Source: Bin5 sp965242905 (GTDB lineage: Bacteria; Chloroflexota; Anaerolineae; Caldilineales; Caldilineaceae). From it: a DNA stretch of 64,000 nt. The DNA lies in the NCBI GenBank assembly GCA_965242905.1, contig CBDETM010000002.1, forward strand, positions 3,906,001 to 3,970,000, read 5' to 3'. Each line of letters opens with the position of its first letter. Position 1 is the stretch's first letter. Below, one piece after another: positions 8,715 through 15,964 of the stretch. Position numbers and translations under genes: made by a program. The notes beneath the pieces were generated by a model. That model did not search any database, had not been told where the DNA came from, and was given only the letters and a program-made list of their open reading frames with translations.

Positions 8715-9629
8715 GTGGCTGTGGGCACGGTAAGCCGATTTCAGGAGTTTCGCGCCGAGCTGCGACGCAGCGAGGTCAAGTGGGCCTATACACTGATCCT
8801 GCCCGCGGTCCTTCCTCTGCTGATCTTTACGGTGCTCCCGGTCCTGGGGGCGATCGGCCTCAGTTTCACTCAATTCGACGCATTCAGCGCCACGATGCGC
8901 TGGATCGGAACGGACAACTACGGAGTGGCGTTCGAGAACGACCTGTTCCGGACTACGATCAGGAATACACTGCAGTTTACAGTCGGATTCGTACCGCTGT
9001 CGATGGCTGTCGGTTTTAGCGCTGCCATGCTGCTGAATCGCAGGATTCGCGGCATCTCCTTCCTGCGCGGCGCCTACTATCTGCCGGTCCTGACCTCGAC
9101 CATCGCCATGGGCATCGCCTGGATGTGGCTCTTTCAGCCGCAGGTGGGGCTGGTCAGCCTGGCGCTGAAGCTCTTTGGCGTTACACCTAAAGACTGGCTC
9201 AACAGCCCGTTTACTGCCATGCCGGCCGTGATCGGCGTGGCCGTCTGGAAGGCGTTTGGCGGAACGATGCTCATCTACCTGGCCGGGTTGCAGGGCATAC
9301 CGGAGACCTTCTACGATGCGGCAAAGGTGGATGGCGCCGGGCGCTGGCAGCTTCTCCGGTTTATCACCTGGCCGCTGTTGCGGCCCGTCACCTTCTACCT
9401 ATTCATAATCGGCATGATCGATTCACTGCAGGTGTTCGACCTCGTGATGATCATGACCGAGGGCGGGCCGGCCTTCCGCACAACAACCATCGTTCACCAG
9501 ATCTATCTGAACGCGTTCAAGTTCAATCAAATGGGTTACGCCTCGGCCATGGCGGTCCTGCTGTTCATCGCCATTGCCGTTCTTACTTTTTTCAACTGGA
9601 AGTTCTTTTCTTCATCGCTCGAATACTGA
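8715..9629 (+). CDS. Sugar ABC transporter permease (MalF-type)
   Basis: A 304-residue inner-membrane permease of the binding-protein-dependent family with about six transmembrane helices. The first is WAYTLILPAVLPLLIFTVLP. The EAA loop that contacts the ATPase is present as DAAKVDGAGRWQLLRFITWP near residues 212-235. The start is GTG 8715, five bases after TAGGAGGT. It follows the binding-protein gene across the stem-loop and precedes the MalG-type partner. No MalK-like ATPase is in the operon; Gram-positives and Chloroflexota often use one shared ATPase encoded elsewhere (established for MsmK-type ATPases; inference here). Confidence 0.92.
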   Translation: MAVGTVSRFQEFRAELRRSEVKWAYTLILPAVLPLLIFTVLPVLGAIGLSFTQFDAFSATMRWIGTDNYGVAFENDLFRTTIRNTLQFTVGFVPLSMAVGFSAAMLLNRRIRGISFLRGAYYLPVLTSTIAMGIAWMWLFQPQVGLVSLALKLFGVTPKDWLNSPFTAMPAVIGVAVWKAFGGTMLIYLAGLQGIPETFYDAAKVDGAGRWQLLRFITWPLLRPVTFYLFIIGMIDSLQVFDLVMIMTEGGPAFRTTTIVHQIYLNAFKFNQMGYASAMAVLLFIAIAVLTFFNWKFFSSSLEY

Positions 9630-9682
9630 ACACCCGTACTTGGTCACTCGCCTGAACAAAGGCCGCGAGGGTTGCATTTAAG

Positions 9683-10606
9683 ATGGCTCAGACACGCAGA
9701 TTGCGTCTTCCGCCGCGGGATGAGTTGCTCTATCGGACCCTACTTATCCTCGGCATCATAGTTGGGCTTATCATCGCGGCGCTGCCTTTTCTCTGGATGG
9801 CGGTCAGCTCTTTGGGCACGGCTGGTATGGTCATACGAATAGGCTTCACCTGGGACATGTTCAACCCCTTGAACTGGAGCCTCGAGCCCTACGTCGTCGC
9901 CTGGAAGATGGCCAGCATCAGCAAATACATCCGCACCACAACGATCTATGCGGTCGCTGTTACTGTGCTGGCGACAACCACATCCTCACTGGCGGGATAC
10001 GTCTTCGGCCGACTTCGTTTCCCGGCGCGCGATTTCCTGTTTGGGCTTGTACTGGCCACGATGATGATTCCGGGTTCAGTCACTTTTCTACCTCTTTTTA
10101 TCCTCATGCTGCGTCTGCCGCTGCTGGGAGGCAACGACATTTTCGGTGCGGGCGGGCACGGCCTGTATAACAGCTACGCCGGCCTGATCCTGCCCAATGT
10201 GGTCAGCGCCAGCTCCATATTTCTCTTCCGCCAGTTTTTCCGCACGCTGCCGAAAGACCTGGAGGATGCAGCACGCATCGACGGTTGCAGCGAACCGATG
10301 ATCTGGCTGCGGGTGATCATGCCCCTGTCCGGACCGGTCGTGACCGTGGTGGCCCTCTTCCAGTTCCAGGGCAGTTGGAACGCCTTCGTCTGGCCGCTGG
10401 TTATGTCCAGCTCCGAACGCCTCTACACGATTTCGGTCGGCATGTATTCGCTCGCCTACGGCTCCGGCTCACTGACCTCGATGGCTGAACTGTTCCAGTC
10501 TGTCCTGTTGGCCGGGTCGGTAATGGCTGTGTTGCCCATTCTCATCCTCTTCATTGCATTTCAGCGCCAGTTCGTGCAGGGCATCGCCCTCACCGGTCTG
10601 AAGTAA
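9683..10606 (+). CDS. Sugar ABC transporter permease (MalG-type)
   Basis: A 307-residue partner permease. It has a short cytoplasmic N-terminus, a first helix LLILGIIVGLIIAALPFLWM, a periplasmic loop with a Trp-rich stretch, the helix pair around DFLFGLVLATMMIPG and the EAA loop DLEDAARIDGCSEPMIWLRV near residues 192-211. The C-terminus FQRQFVQGIALTGLK is typical of MalG/AraQ-like permeases. It lies 53 bases after the MalF-type gene with a GAGGG box upstream. Together with 8715-9629 it forms the translocation channel for the carbohydrate bound by the lipoprotein at 7210-8610. Confidence 0.92.
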   Translation: MAQTRRLRLPPRDELLYRTLLILGIIVGLIIAALPFLWMAVSSLGTAGMVIRIGFTWDMFNPLNWSLEPYVVAWKMASISKYIRTTTIYAVAVTVLATTTSSLAGYVFGRLRFPARDFLFGLVLATMMIPGSVTFLPLFILMLRLPLLGGNDIFGAGGHGLYNSYAGLILPNVVSASSIFLFRQFFRTLPKDLEDAARIDGCSEPMIWLRVIMPLSGPVVTVVALFQFQGSWNAFVWPLVMSSSERLYTISVGMYSLAYGSGSLTSMAELFQSVLLAGSVMAVLPILILFIAFQRQFVQGIALTGLK

Positions 10607-10647
10607 AACGGAATGCTCTCCCTCTGCGCTGTCGCGCGGCGAAACTC

Positions 10648-11838
10648 ATGACATCACAAACCATACCGGCGCCTGCACTGGCTGAAGTCGAGCACTCACT
10701 GGTCGATTATGCGCGCGACCGCTACGCCGGCCACCCCCGTCAGGGCGGCATCTTTAACTTTGGCGGCGGTGAAATCGCCATCATCTACAACCGCGCGCCG
10801 TGCGCCTACCGCTACCGGAGCGATGTCCAGCATGGTCCGGCCGGATACCACGGCCGCGCGCAATTCGTCCTGGCGCGCAGCTTTGACAACGGCGCAACCT
10901 GGGACCGCGCCAATGACGTCGTCATTTTCGATGAAACCGCACCGGTCGAGGCGCGGCGCGCCTTTCTGCAGCAAGTGGAAACTGACCCCGCGGTCGCCCG
11001 TCAATGGATCGACCTGACCGCTCCCGATACGGCCATCCTGTTCGGCCGTACCCATGCCGGCGAAGGCCAGCTGCCCGCTCTGCTCTGTTTCGCCGTGCGC
11101 TCGCCGGATCGGGGCCGGACGTGGGAGTCTGTCCCGACACCGGTCCAGCCGCCTCGCGGACACGACATGGTACATAAGGACGGGCACCCGCTCGTGCAGA
11201 TGCCGGACGGGACGCAGCTCGCGGCGATGACGGCCGGCCTGCCCGATGGCGGAGTGGTCCTGTATGGCACAGATGACAACGGCCTTAGCTGGGAACCGCT
11301 CGCCCGCATCTGCGATGATCCCACCGGCGACGGCCGCCCCACCTACGCAGGCCTGCTGCTTCTGCCCTCGGGGCGCCTGCAATGTTACTCGCTCAACATC
11401 GACGGTCTGCGCGACGCCATCCAGATAAACTACTCCGACGACGGCGGCTACTCCTGGTCCCAGCCGCAGCCGATAGTGCGCTGGGGGCGTTCTCCGTGGG
11501 CGATGCGGTCTCGGGAGCGGCAAAGCACCTTGTCAGGCATCGGCAAACACTATCGCTCGCCGTGGCCGATGCAGCTGGCGGACGGACGCATTGTCGTGCT
11601 CTTTGGCCGCCGCAAGATCCCCCGCGGGATCGGCATGATCGTGAGCGAAGATGAAGGCGAAACCTGGAGCGACGAGCAGATTCTCCGCGACGACTGCCCT
11701 ACAACAGATTTGGGGTACCCGGTTGCGACTGAAGTGGAGCCGGGCCGCATTTTCACCGCCTACTACTTTACGATGGACGACGGCAATGGCATGGGCGGCA
11801 CCCGCTACGTTGCCGGTTCAACCTTTCTTCTCAAGTAA
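10648..11838 (+). CDS. Sialidase/BNR-repeat beta-propeller protein
   Basis: A 396-residue protein with five Asp-box motifs (SxDxGxxW): SFDNGATW near residue 78, SPDRGRTW near 152, TDDNGLSW near 208, SDDGGYSW near 262 and SEDEGETW near 332. This spacing is that of the six-bladed sialidase-superfamily propeller. Early arginines (CAYRYRSD) could serve a carboxylate-binding pocket but I cannot identify a full catalytic Arg triad with certainty. There is no signal peptide, so it probably acts on imported material in the cytoplasm. It lies between the ABC permeases and a Gfo/Idh/MocA oxidoreductase, fitting a glycan-catabolic operon. It could be a glycosidase other than a true sialidase. Confidence 0.8.
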   Translation: MTSQTIPAPALAEVEHSLVDYARDRYAGHPRQGGIFNFGGGEIAIIYNRAPCAYRYRSDVQHGPAGYHGRAQFVLARSFDNGATWDRANDVVIFDETAPVEARRAFLQQVETDPAVARQWIDLTAPDTAILFGRTHAGEGQLPALLCFAVRSPDRGRTWESVPTPVQPPRGHDMVHKDGHPLVQMPDGTQLAAMTAGLPDGGVVLYGTDDNGLSWEPLARICDDPTGDGRPTYAGLLLLPSGRLQCYSLNIDGLRDAIQINYSDDGGYSWSQPQPIVRWGRSPWAMRSRERQSTLSGIGKHYRSPWPMQLADGRIVVLFGRRKIPRGIGMIVSEDEGETWSDEQILRDDCPTTDLGYPVATEVEPGRIFTAYYFTMDDGNGMGGTRYVAGSTFLLK

Positions 11839-11924
11839 GTCAGTTGCACAGACGGAGGGGCGTCAGGCCAAGCCCGCAGGCTTGGGGGCGTTCTCGCCGT
11901 CCGCGAAGTTCGGAGGAAAACCTT

Positions 11925-12917
11925 ATGTCTGATTCGGTCAACATAGCGCTAATCGGCTGCGGAGGCATGGGGCGCAGTCATCTGCGACGTGCCCGCGACG
12001 TGCCGGCGTTGAACTTTGAGGCCTATGTCGATGCCCTCGAAGAGGCTGCCGCCGGCGCCTTCCATGAGTTCGGCGGCCGCTACCATACCACCGACGTCGA
12101 AACCGTGTGGGACGACGACGAAATAGACGCCGTGCTTATCGCCACCCATCATGATTCACACACGCCTTTCGCGACCCAGGCGGCCGCGGCTGGCAAGCAC
12201 ATCTTTCTCGAGAAACCGATGGCGCTCACGATAGAGGAGTGCCTGGAGATTGAAGAGGCGGTGGCCAGGGCGGGCGTCAAACTCATGATGGGCTTTAAGT
12301 TTCGCTTCGCCCCGCTGGTCGCCAAGGTGAAGGAGGTCATCCCCAAGCCCCTGGTTACAGTGGGCCAGAGCCTGCACCCCAACATGAAGGGCTGGGCGAT
12401 TACGCCCGAGCGCGGCGGCGGTCCCGTACTTTCAAACGGCTGCCACGCCTTCGACTTGGTCTACTGGCTAAATGAATCCGAGCCGGTGCGCATCAGTGCC
12501 GCCGGCGGGGCGCTGACCCATCCCGAGATCGGGCTGGTGGACAACGCCGCGGTCTCGGTGCAGTTCGAGAACGGCAGCATCGCCTCCATCATCGCCGGCG
12601 ACAGCGGAGATGCCCGCTACACGTCCAAGTTCTTCTTCGAGGTGCTGGACGGCCAGCGCACGGCCACGCTTCACGACCGCTGCCACAAGGTCACATTTGG
12701 GGACTGCGAAATCGATGCGCTGTCGGTGGAAGATCTGCCGCCTCCGGCCCCCTCCGATCCTGAGGGTACGCGAGGCGAACTGGAAGCCTGGGCCAGGTGT
12801 CTGCTGGACGATACCGAGCCTCCTGTCGGTCCCCGTGACGGCACGCGGGCGACCGCGATGGTGCTGAAGGCGTTTGAGGCGATTCGCAGTGGCAAGACGC
12901 AGGAGTTGGGGTTGTGA
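11925..12917 (+). CDS. Gfo/Idh/MocA family oxidoreductase
   Basis: A 330-residue NAD(P)-dependent dehydrogenase. The N-terminal Rossmann fold shows IALIGCGGMGRSHLR; the family's EKP motif occurs in FLEKPMALT near residue 94, and GCHAFDLVYWL in the C-terminal domain carries the conserved His of the GxxHxxD-type catalytic segment. The start is ATG 11925, preceded by GGAGGAAAA; an upstream in-frame ATG at 11844 would add 27 low-complexity residues. It ends the operon that begins with the sugar-binding protein and probably oxidises or epimerises the imported sugar or inositol. Exact substrate unknown. Confidence 0.9.
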   Translation: MSDSVNIALIGCGGMGRSHLRRARDVPALNFEAYVDALEEAAAGAFHEFGGRYHTTDVETVWDDDEIDAVLIATHHDSHTPFATQAAAAGKHIFLEKPMALTIEECLEIEEAVARAGVKLMMGFKFRFAPLVAKVKEVIPKPLVTVGQSLHPNMKGWAITPERGGGPVLSNGCHAFDLVYWLNESEPVRISAAGGALTHPEIGLVDNAAVSVQFENGSIASIIAGDSGDARYTSKFFFEVLDGQRTATLHDRCHKVTFGDCEIDALSVEDLPPPAPSDPEGTRGELEAWARCLLDDTEPPVGPRDGTRATAMVLKAFEAIRSGKTQELGL

Positions 12918-13024
12918 GGCTCGTCTCTGTTTGACAAACCGCTAAATTGGAGGTCTCCGGTAGGGAGGGCGTTACACGGGCAAACCCATCTCAAGCCCCA
13001 TACACGCAATTTAACGACATCGTG

Positions 13025-13030
13025 TATAAT
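13025..13030 (+). promoter_or_regulatory. -10 box upstream of the toxin-antitoxin pair
   Basis: A perfect TATAAT, 69 bases before the antitoxin ATG. No convincing -35 hexamer is seen at the usual distance. Confidence 0.35.
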
Positions 13031-13099
13031 ATGTGCGCAATCTCAAGACATTAGTGAAAGACATACTGATATGTCGTTGAGTATGGAGGCGTTTGAGAG

Positions 13100-13324
13100 A
13101 TGACCCAGCTTCTTCAACAGGCTTTTGAAAAAGCTGCGGCCTTGCCGCAAGAGGAACAGGATAGCTTTGCTCGTTTTCTTCTGGCCGAACTGGAGTCGGA
13201 GGCGCGCTGGGCCGAGCTTTTCAGCCTTCCTGAGTCGGAGGAACTGCTGGAGAAAATGGCCGATGAGGCCCTGGCAGCACACCGCGCGGGGCGGACAAAA
13301 CCCCTAAGAATTGACGAAATGTAG
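13100..13324 (+). CDS. Putative antitoxin of a type II toxin-antitoxin pair
   Basis: A 74-residue acidic protein, mostly helical by composition: LLQQAFEKAAALPQEEQD, then FARFLLAELESEARW, then a C-terminal tail RAGRTKPLRIDEM. Short proteins of this layout commonly precede RelE/ParE-like toxins in cyanobacteria and Chloroflexota. There is no recognisable DNA-binding N-terminus. A GGAGG box lies ten bases before the ATG. The toxin-like gene starts two bases after its stop codon, so the two are translated from one message. The assignment rests mostly on this context. Confidence 0.6.
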   Translation: MTQLLQQAFEKAAALPQEEQDSFARFLLAELESEARWAELFSLPESEELLEKMADEALAAHRAGRTKPLRIDEM

Positions 13325-13326
13325 AC

Positions 13327-13596
13327 GTGCGATCGTTTACATTGCCGAGCTTCTGGAGGGCGTACCGGCGCCTCCCGGAAGAGGTGCAACGGCAGGCTCG
13401 TCAATCCTACGTTTTTTTCAAATCAAATCCTCGTCACCGTAGCCTGAGATTCAAGCGCGTGAGCCAGAAGCGTCCGGTTTATTCTGTACGCGTGAGCCGG
13501 GGCTATCGCGCGCTCGGATTATTGGAAGAGAACGATATTGTGTGGTTCTGGATCGGTCCCCATCATGAATATAATCATCTTCTCAGGCGACTGTAG
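13327..13596 (+). CDS. RelE/ParE-like toxin
   Basis: An 89-residue basic protein with the RelE/ParE fold pattern: an N-terminal strand (SFTLPSFWRAYRRLP), two helices (EEVQRQARQSYVFFKSNP), then beta strands LRFKRV, VYSVRVSRGYRALG and the family-typical ending DIVWFWIGPHHEYNHLL. The GTG start lies two bases after the antitoxin stop. Members degrade translating mRNA or inhibit gyrase; which applies is not evident. The size is normal (85-100 residues) and nothing suggests truncation. The pair is flanked downstream by a perfect hairpin. Confidence 0.75.
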   Translation: MRSFTLPSFWRAYRRLPEEVQRQARQSYVFFKSNPRHRSLRFKRVSQKRPVYSVRVSRGYRALGLLEENDIVWFWIGPHHEYNHLLRRL

Positions 13597-13642
13597 TACC
13601 TCATGACATTGGCTGAAGACGCACAAGTGGTAGAAAAGCGAG

Positions 13643-13670
13643 TTTGACTACTCGATGAGAGGTAGTCAAA
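13643..13670. terminator. Stem-loop after the toxin gene
   Basis: TTTGACTAC and its exact complement GTAGTCAAA enclose a 10-base loop, 47 bases after the toxin stop and facing the convergent cupin gene. The flanks are A/T-poor, so termination efficiency is uncertain. Confidence 0.4.
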
Positions 13671-13745
13671 GCCTCACCGTAGTCTACCAACCGAAACGAG
13701 AATATGTGACCGCCCCAATGTACCCCGCCTCGCTCTCGCTACCCG

Positions 13746-14069
13746 TCAGCCCTCAAATGTAAACAAAATAGTCACCAACAAGGCGCACTCTTCCTCCGCC
13801 TCCAGCGCGTGCATCGTCCCGCCCTCCAGGAAGAGCCATGAACCCGGAGCCAGCGCTCGCGGCTCGTCCTCAACGAAGAACGTGCAGTTGCCGCTGAGGC
13901 AATGGACCGTAATTGGTCCGTCAACTTTGTGCGGAGGAATCTTCTTGCCCGGTCCGAGGTAGACGCGAACTGCTTCGAACTCTTTCTCCTTGACGACGGC
14001 GGTCGAAGCCGTGCCGCCAAAGGTGTTGAGGTCAATTACCTTCCCGTGTTCTGCATGCTCGATGGCCAC
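13746..14069 (-). CDS. Small cupin-domain protein
   Basis: A 107-residue single cupin barrel. Motif 1 reads as GPGKKIPPHKVDGPITVHCLSG, split by its strand turn, and motif 2 as PGSWLFLEGGTMHALEA, with His residues that could bind a metal (PPHK, TMHAL), although the full G(X)5HXH pattern is not met. It lies 20 bases downstream of gcvT on the same strand and is likely cotranscribed with it. Stand-alone cupins of this size bind small ligands or act as simple dioxygenases or isomerases; no function can be assigned. Confidence 0.75.
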   Translation of the reverse strand: MAIEHAEHGKVIDLNTFGGTASTAVVKEKEFEAVRVYLGPGKKIPPHKVDGPITVHCLSGNCTFFVEDEPRALAPGSWLFLEGGTMHALEAEEECALLVTILFTFEG

Positions 14070-14089
14070 TTGAGAATTTCCTTTCTAAA

Positions 14090-15181
14090 TCACCGTCTCG
14101 CCCTGTAAAACGGTCGCTTGCAAATGCGCGCCCGGCGCGGCCTGCCGCGAATCAGTACGTGGATCTCCGAGCCGATTCGGGTCATACCGCGCGGCAGGTA
14201 TCCAAGGCCGAAAAATTTGTCCAGCGTCGGGCTCTTCATGCCGGTCGTCACGTGGCCGACCACCTGCCCTTCAAGACCGATAATCCCATATTCCTCTCTG
14301 GGAACGGCCTTCTCTATCATTTCGAAGCCCACCAGAAAACGCTCGGTTCCCTCCAATTTCACTTTCAGCAGCGCGTTGCGCCCCAGGAAGTCCGGTTTCT
14401 GCAGGGCGACGACCCAGCCGAGCCGCGCTTCGTAGGGGTTGGTCTTGGCGTCGATTTCGTGGCCGTATAGTGACATGCAGGCTTCGAAGCGCAGACTGTC
14501 GCGGGCTGCAAGGCCGCACGGCAGCAGGCCATCGCGAGCCCCCTCCGCCAGCAGGGTGTCCCAGAAAGATACCGCCTTGTCGGGAGGCAGGTAAAGTTCG
14601 AATCCGTCCTCGCCCGTGTAACCGGTGCGGCCGAGGAGCATTTCGACGCCACCCACTTCAGCCTGCAAAGCCGAGCGGGTCGGCGCGGCTGCAAGATTGG
14701 CGGCGCTCATTCTGTCCAGGATCGCGGCGGCCTTGGGGCCCTGCACGGCCAGCATATGGGTGTCGTCCGAAATATCGGTCAGTTCGACGCGATAACCGTG
14801 GGTGAAGCTCTGCAACCAGGTGAAATCTTTCTCCCGGTTGGCCGCGTTGACCACGATGAGCCACTTATCCGGCAGGCGGTATATGAATATGTCATCCACG
14901 ATCGTGCCGTCATCGTAGCAGAGCAGGCTGTAGCGGGCTTCCCAATCGGCCAAAGAGGCGACGTCGGCGACTTGCACATACTGAAGATAGGCCAGTGCGT
15001 CCTCACCGCTGAGCGCAAACTGGCCCATGTGGTCGATATCGAATACGCCGGCGGCTGTTCGCACGCTGCGATGCTCCGCATTGGGGCCGGCCGTGTACTG
15101 TACAGGCAGTTCGTAGTCCGCAAAGGGAACCATGCGTCCACCCAGTTCCACGTGTCGGTCGTAAAGTCGGGTCTGTTTCAT
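14090..15181 (-). CDS. gcvT: Aminomethyltransferase (glycine cleavage T-protein)
   Basis: A 363-residue T-protein that transfers the methylene group from the aminomethyl-lipoyl H-protein to tetrahydrofolate, releasing ammonia. It starts MKQTRLYDRHVELGGRMVPF and carries YSLLCYDDGTIVDDIFIYRL, GRTGYTGEDGFELYLP, GLAARDSLRFEACMSLYGHE and GHVTTGMKSPTL, all family landmarks. I prefer the ATG at 15181, with GGAG about eleven bases upstream; ATGs at 15190 and 15241 are alternatives. Length is normal. No gcvH or gcvP lies nearby, so the rest of the complex is encoded elsewhere, or this may be a paralogue for another methylated amine. Confidence 0.88.
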   Translation of the reverse strand: MKQTRLYDRHVELGGRMVPFADYELPVQYTAGPNAEHRSVRTAAGVFDIDHMGQFALSGEDALAYLQYVQVADVASLADWEARYSLLCYDDGTIVDDIFIYRLPDKWLIVVNAANREKDFTWLQSFTHGYRVELTDISDDTHMLAVQGPKAAAILDRMSAANLAAAPTRSALQAEVGGVEMLLGRTGYTGEDGFELYLPPDKAVSFWDTLLAEGARDGLLPCGLAARDSLRFEACMSLYGHEIDAKTNPYEARLGWVVALQKPDFLGRNALLKVKLEGTERFLVGFEMIEKAVPREEYGIIGLEGQVVGHVTTGMKSPTLDKFFGLGYLPRGMTRIGSEIHVLIRGRPRRARICKRPFYRARR

Positions 15182-15362
15182 TGCTTCCATGTCTCCAATA
15201 TCGCGCCGGGCCTTCCCGGAATCGCTCAGCACAAACAGCACTGATCATACAACAAAACGGCAGGAATTTGGCAAATAATTGCAGGTTTCGCTGCTGTTTC
15301 GGAACCGGGACGGAGACTAAGACAGAGGGTCGTCCTATCCGACTCTAAAGAGCTGGAAAAGC

Positions 15363-15820
15363 GGGTGCATCCCAAAATGGGGCGAACCTCCCCATGCCTC
15401 AGGTCGCTGCGGAGCCCCAACCATCTCGCGATCGACTCCGCGTCAGAGTTAGTCCCTTCTCTGACCACTGACTACTGACTACTGCAGTTGGGCGGTCGGG
15501 CCTATTCGGCCCTCCCTTGTGCGGGGGCTCCGCCCCCGCAACGCCCCCTCTCCTACAACACGCCTCGCCGACCGTGTGTCGACATTGGTGACGAGCGCCA
15601 AATGGAAAGTGTCCAGCCAGACCACGTCCCGCCCGTCCCATCAGATCCCCGCAGGTGCCGGCCATGTGCCTGCCCTCGCACCCTCCCCAACTGACGGACT
15701 CCGCTGCACGGCCAGGGCTGGCGCCTGCACTGCGTCTCGCCAAAAGACGGTAACCAACGCCGGCCACCGCTGTCATGATTCCCCGCCAGACTGTTACCAC
15801 CCCAAATCTGGGATGCACCC
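15363..15820. mobile_element. MITE-like element, copy B, with perfect 8-bp target duplication
   Basis: A 458-bp non-coding repeat with imperfect terminal inverted repeats of about 22 bp: the left end starts GGGTGCATCCCAAAATGGGG and the right end finishes CCCAAATCTGGGATGCACCC. The direct repeat GGAAAAGC lies immediately outside both ends (15355-15362 and 15821-15828). Inside: three heptads plus CTGCAG (15461-15487), GGGCC/GGCCC and GCGGGGGC/GCCCCCGC hairpins (hairpin 2 at 15521-15539). Stop codons in all frames argue against a coding role. It lies between gcvT and the propeller-ATPase gene. Confidence 0.88.
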
Positions 15821-15835
15821 GGAAAAGCGTGCGCG

Positions 15836-15863
15836 TTGACAAGGAATGTTCATTCGTTATATT
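15836..15863 (+). promoter_or_regulatory. Promoter for the propeller-ATPase pair
   Basis: Consensus TTGACA (15836-15841), 16-base spacer, TATATT (15858-15863). It starts 15 bp outside the right end of element copy B. The predicted transcript has a leader of about 95 bases before the ATG at 15965. Confidence 0.6.
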
Positions 15864-15964
15864 CTGAAAGTTCAGTGACCAGTGATGGGTCGCCAGATAA
15901 CCCTCGCAGCGACTGGGATAGCCGGGCACTGGTCACGACCCACTGGTTTTGCGCGCGAAAAGTA

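Noticed and set aside
14590..14610. tRNA T-loop-like GTTCGAATCC
   Set aside because: It lies inside gcvT and no acceptor, anticodon or D-arm can be folded around it.
15836..15964. Earlier ATG giving the propeller receptor 43 more residues
   Set aside because: The ATG codon lies next to the -35 hexamer of a consensus promoter, and the later start begins a proper signal peptide.
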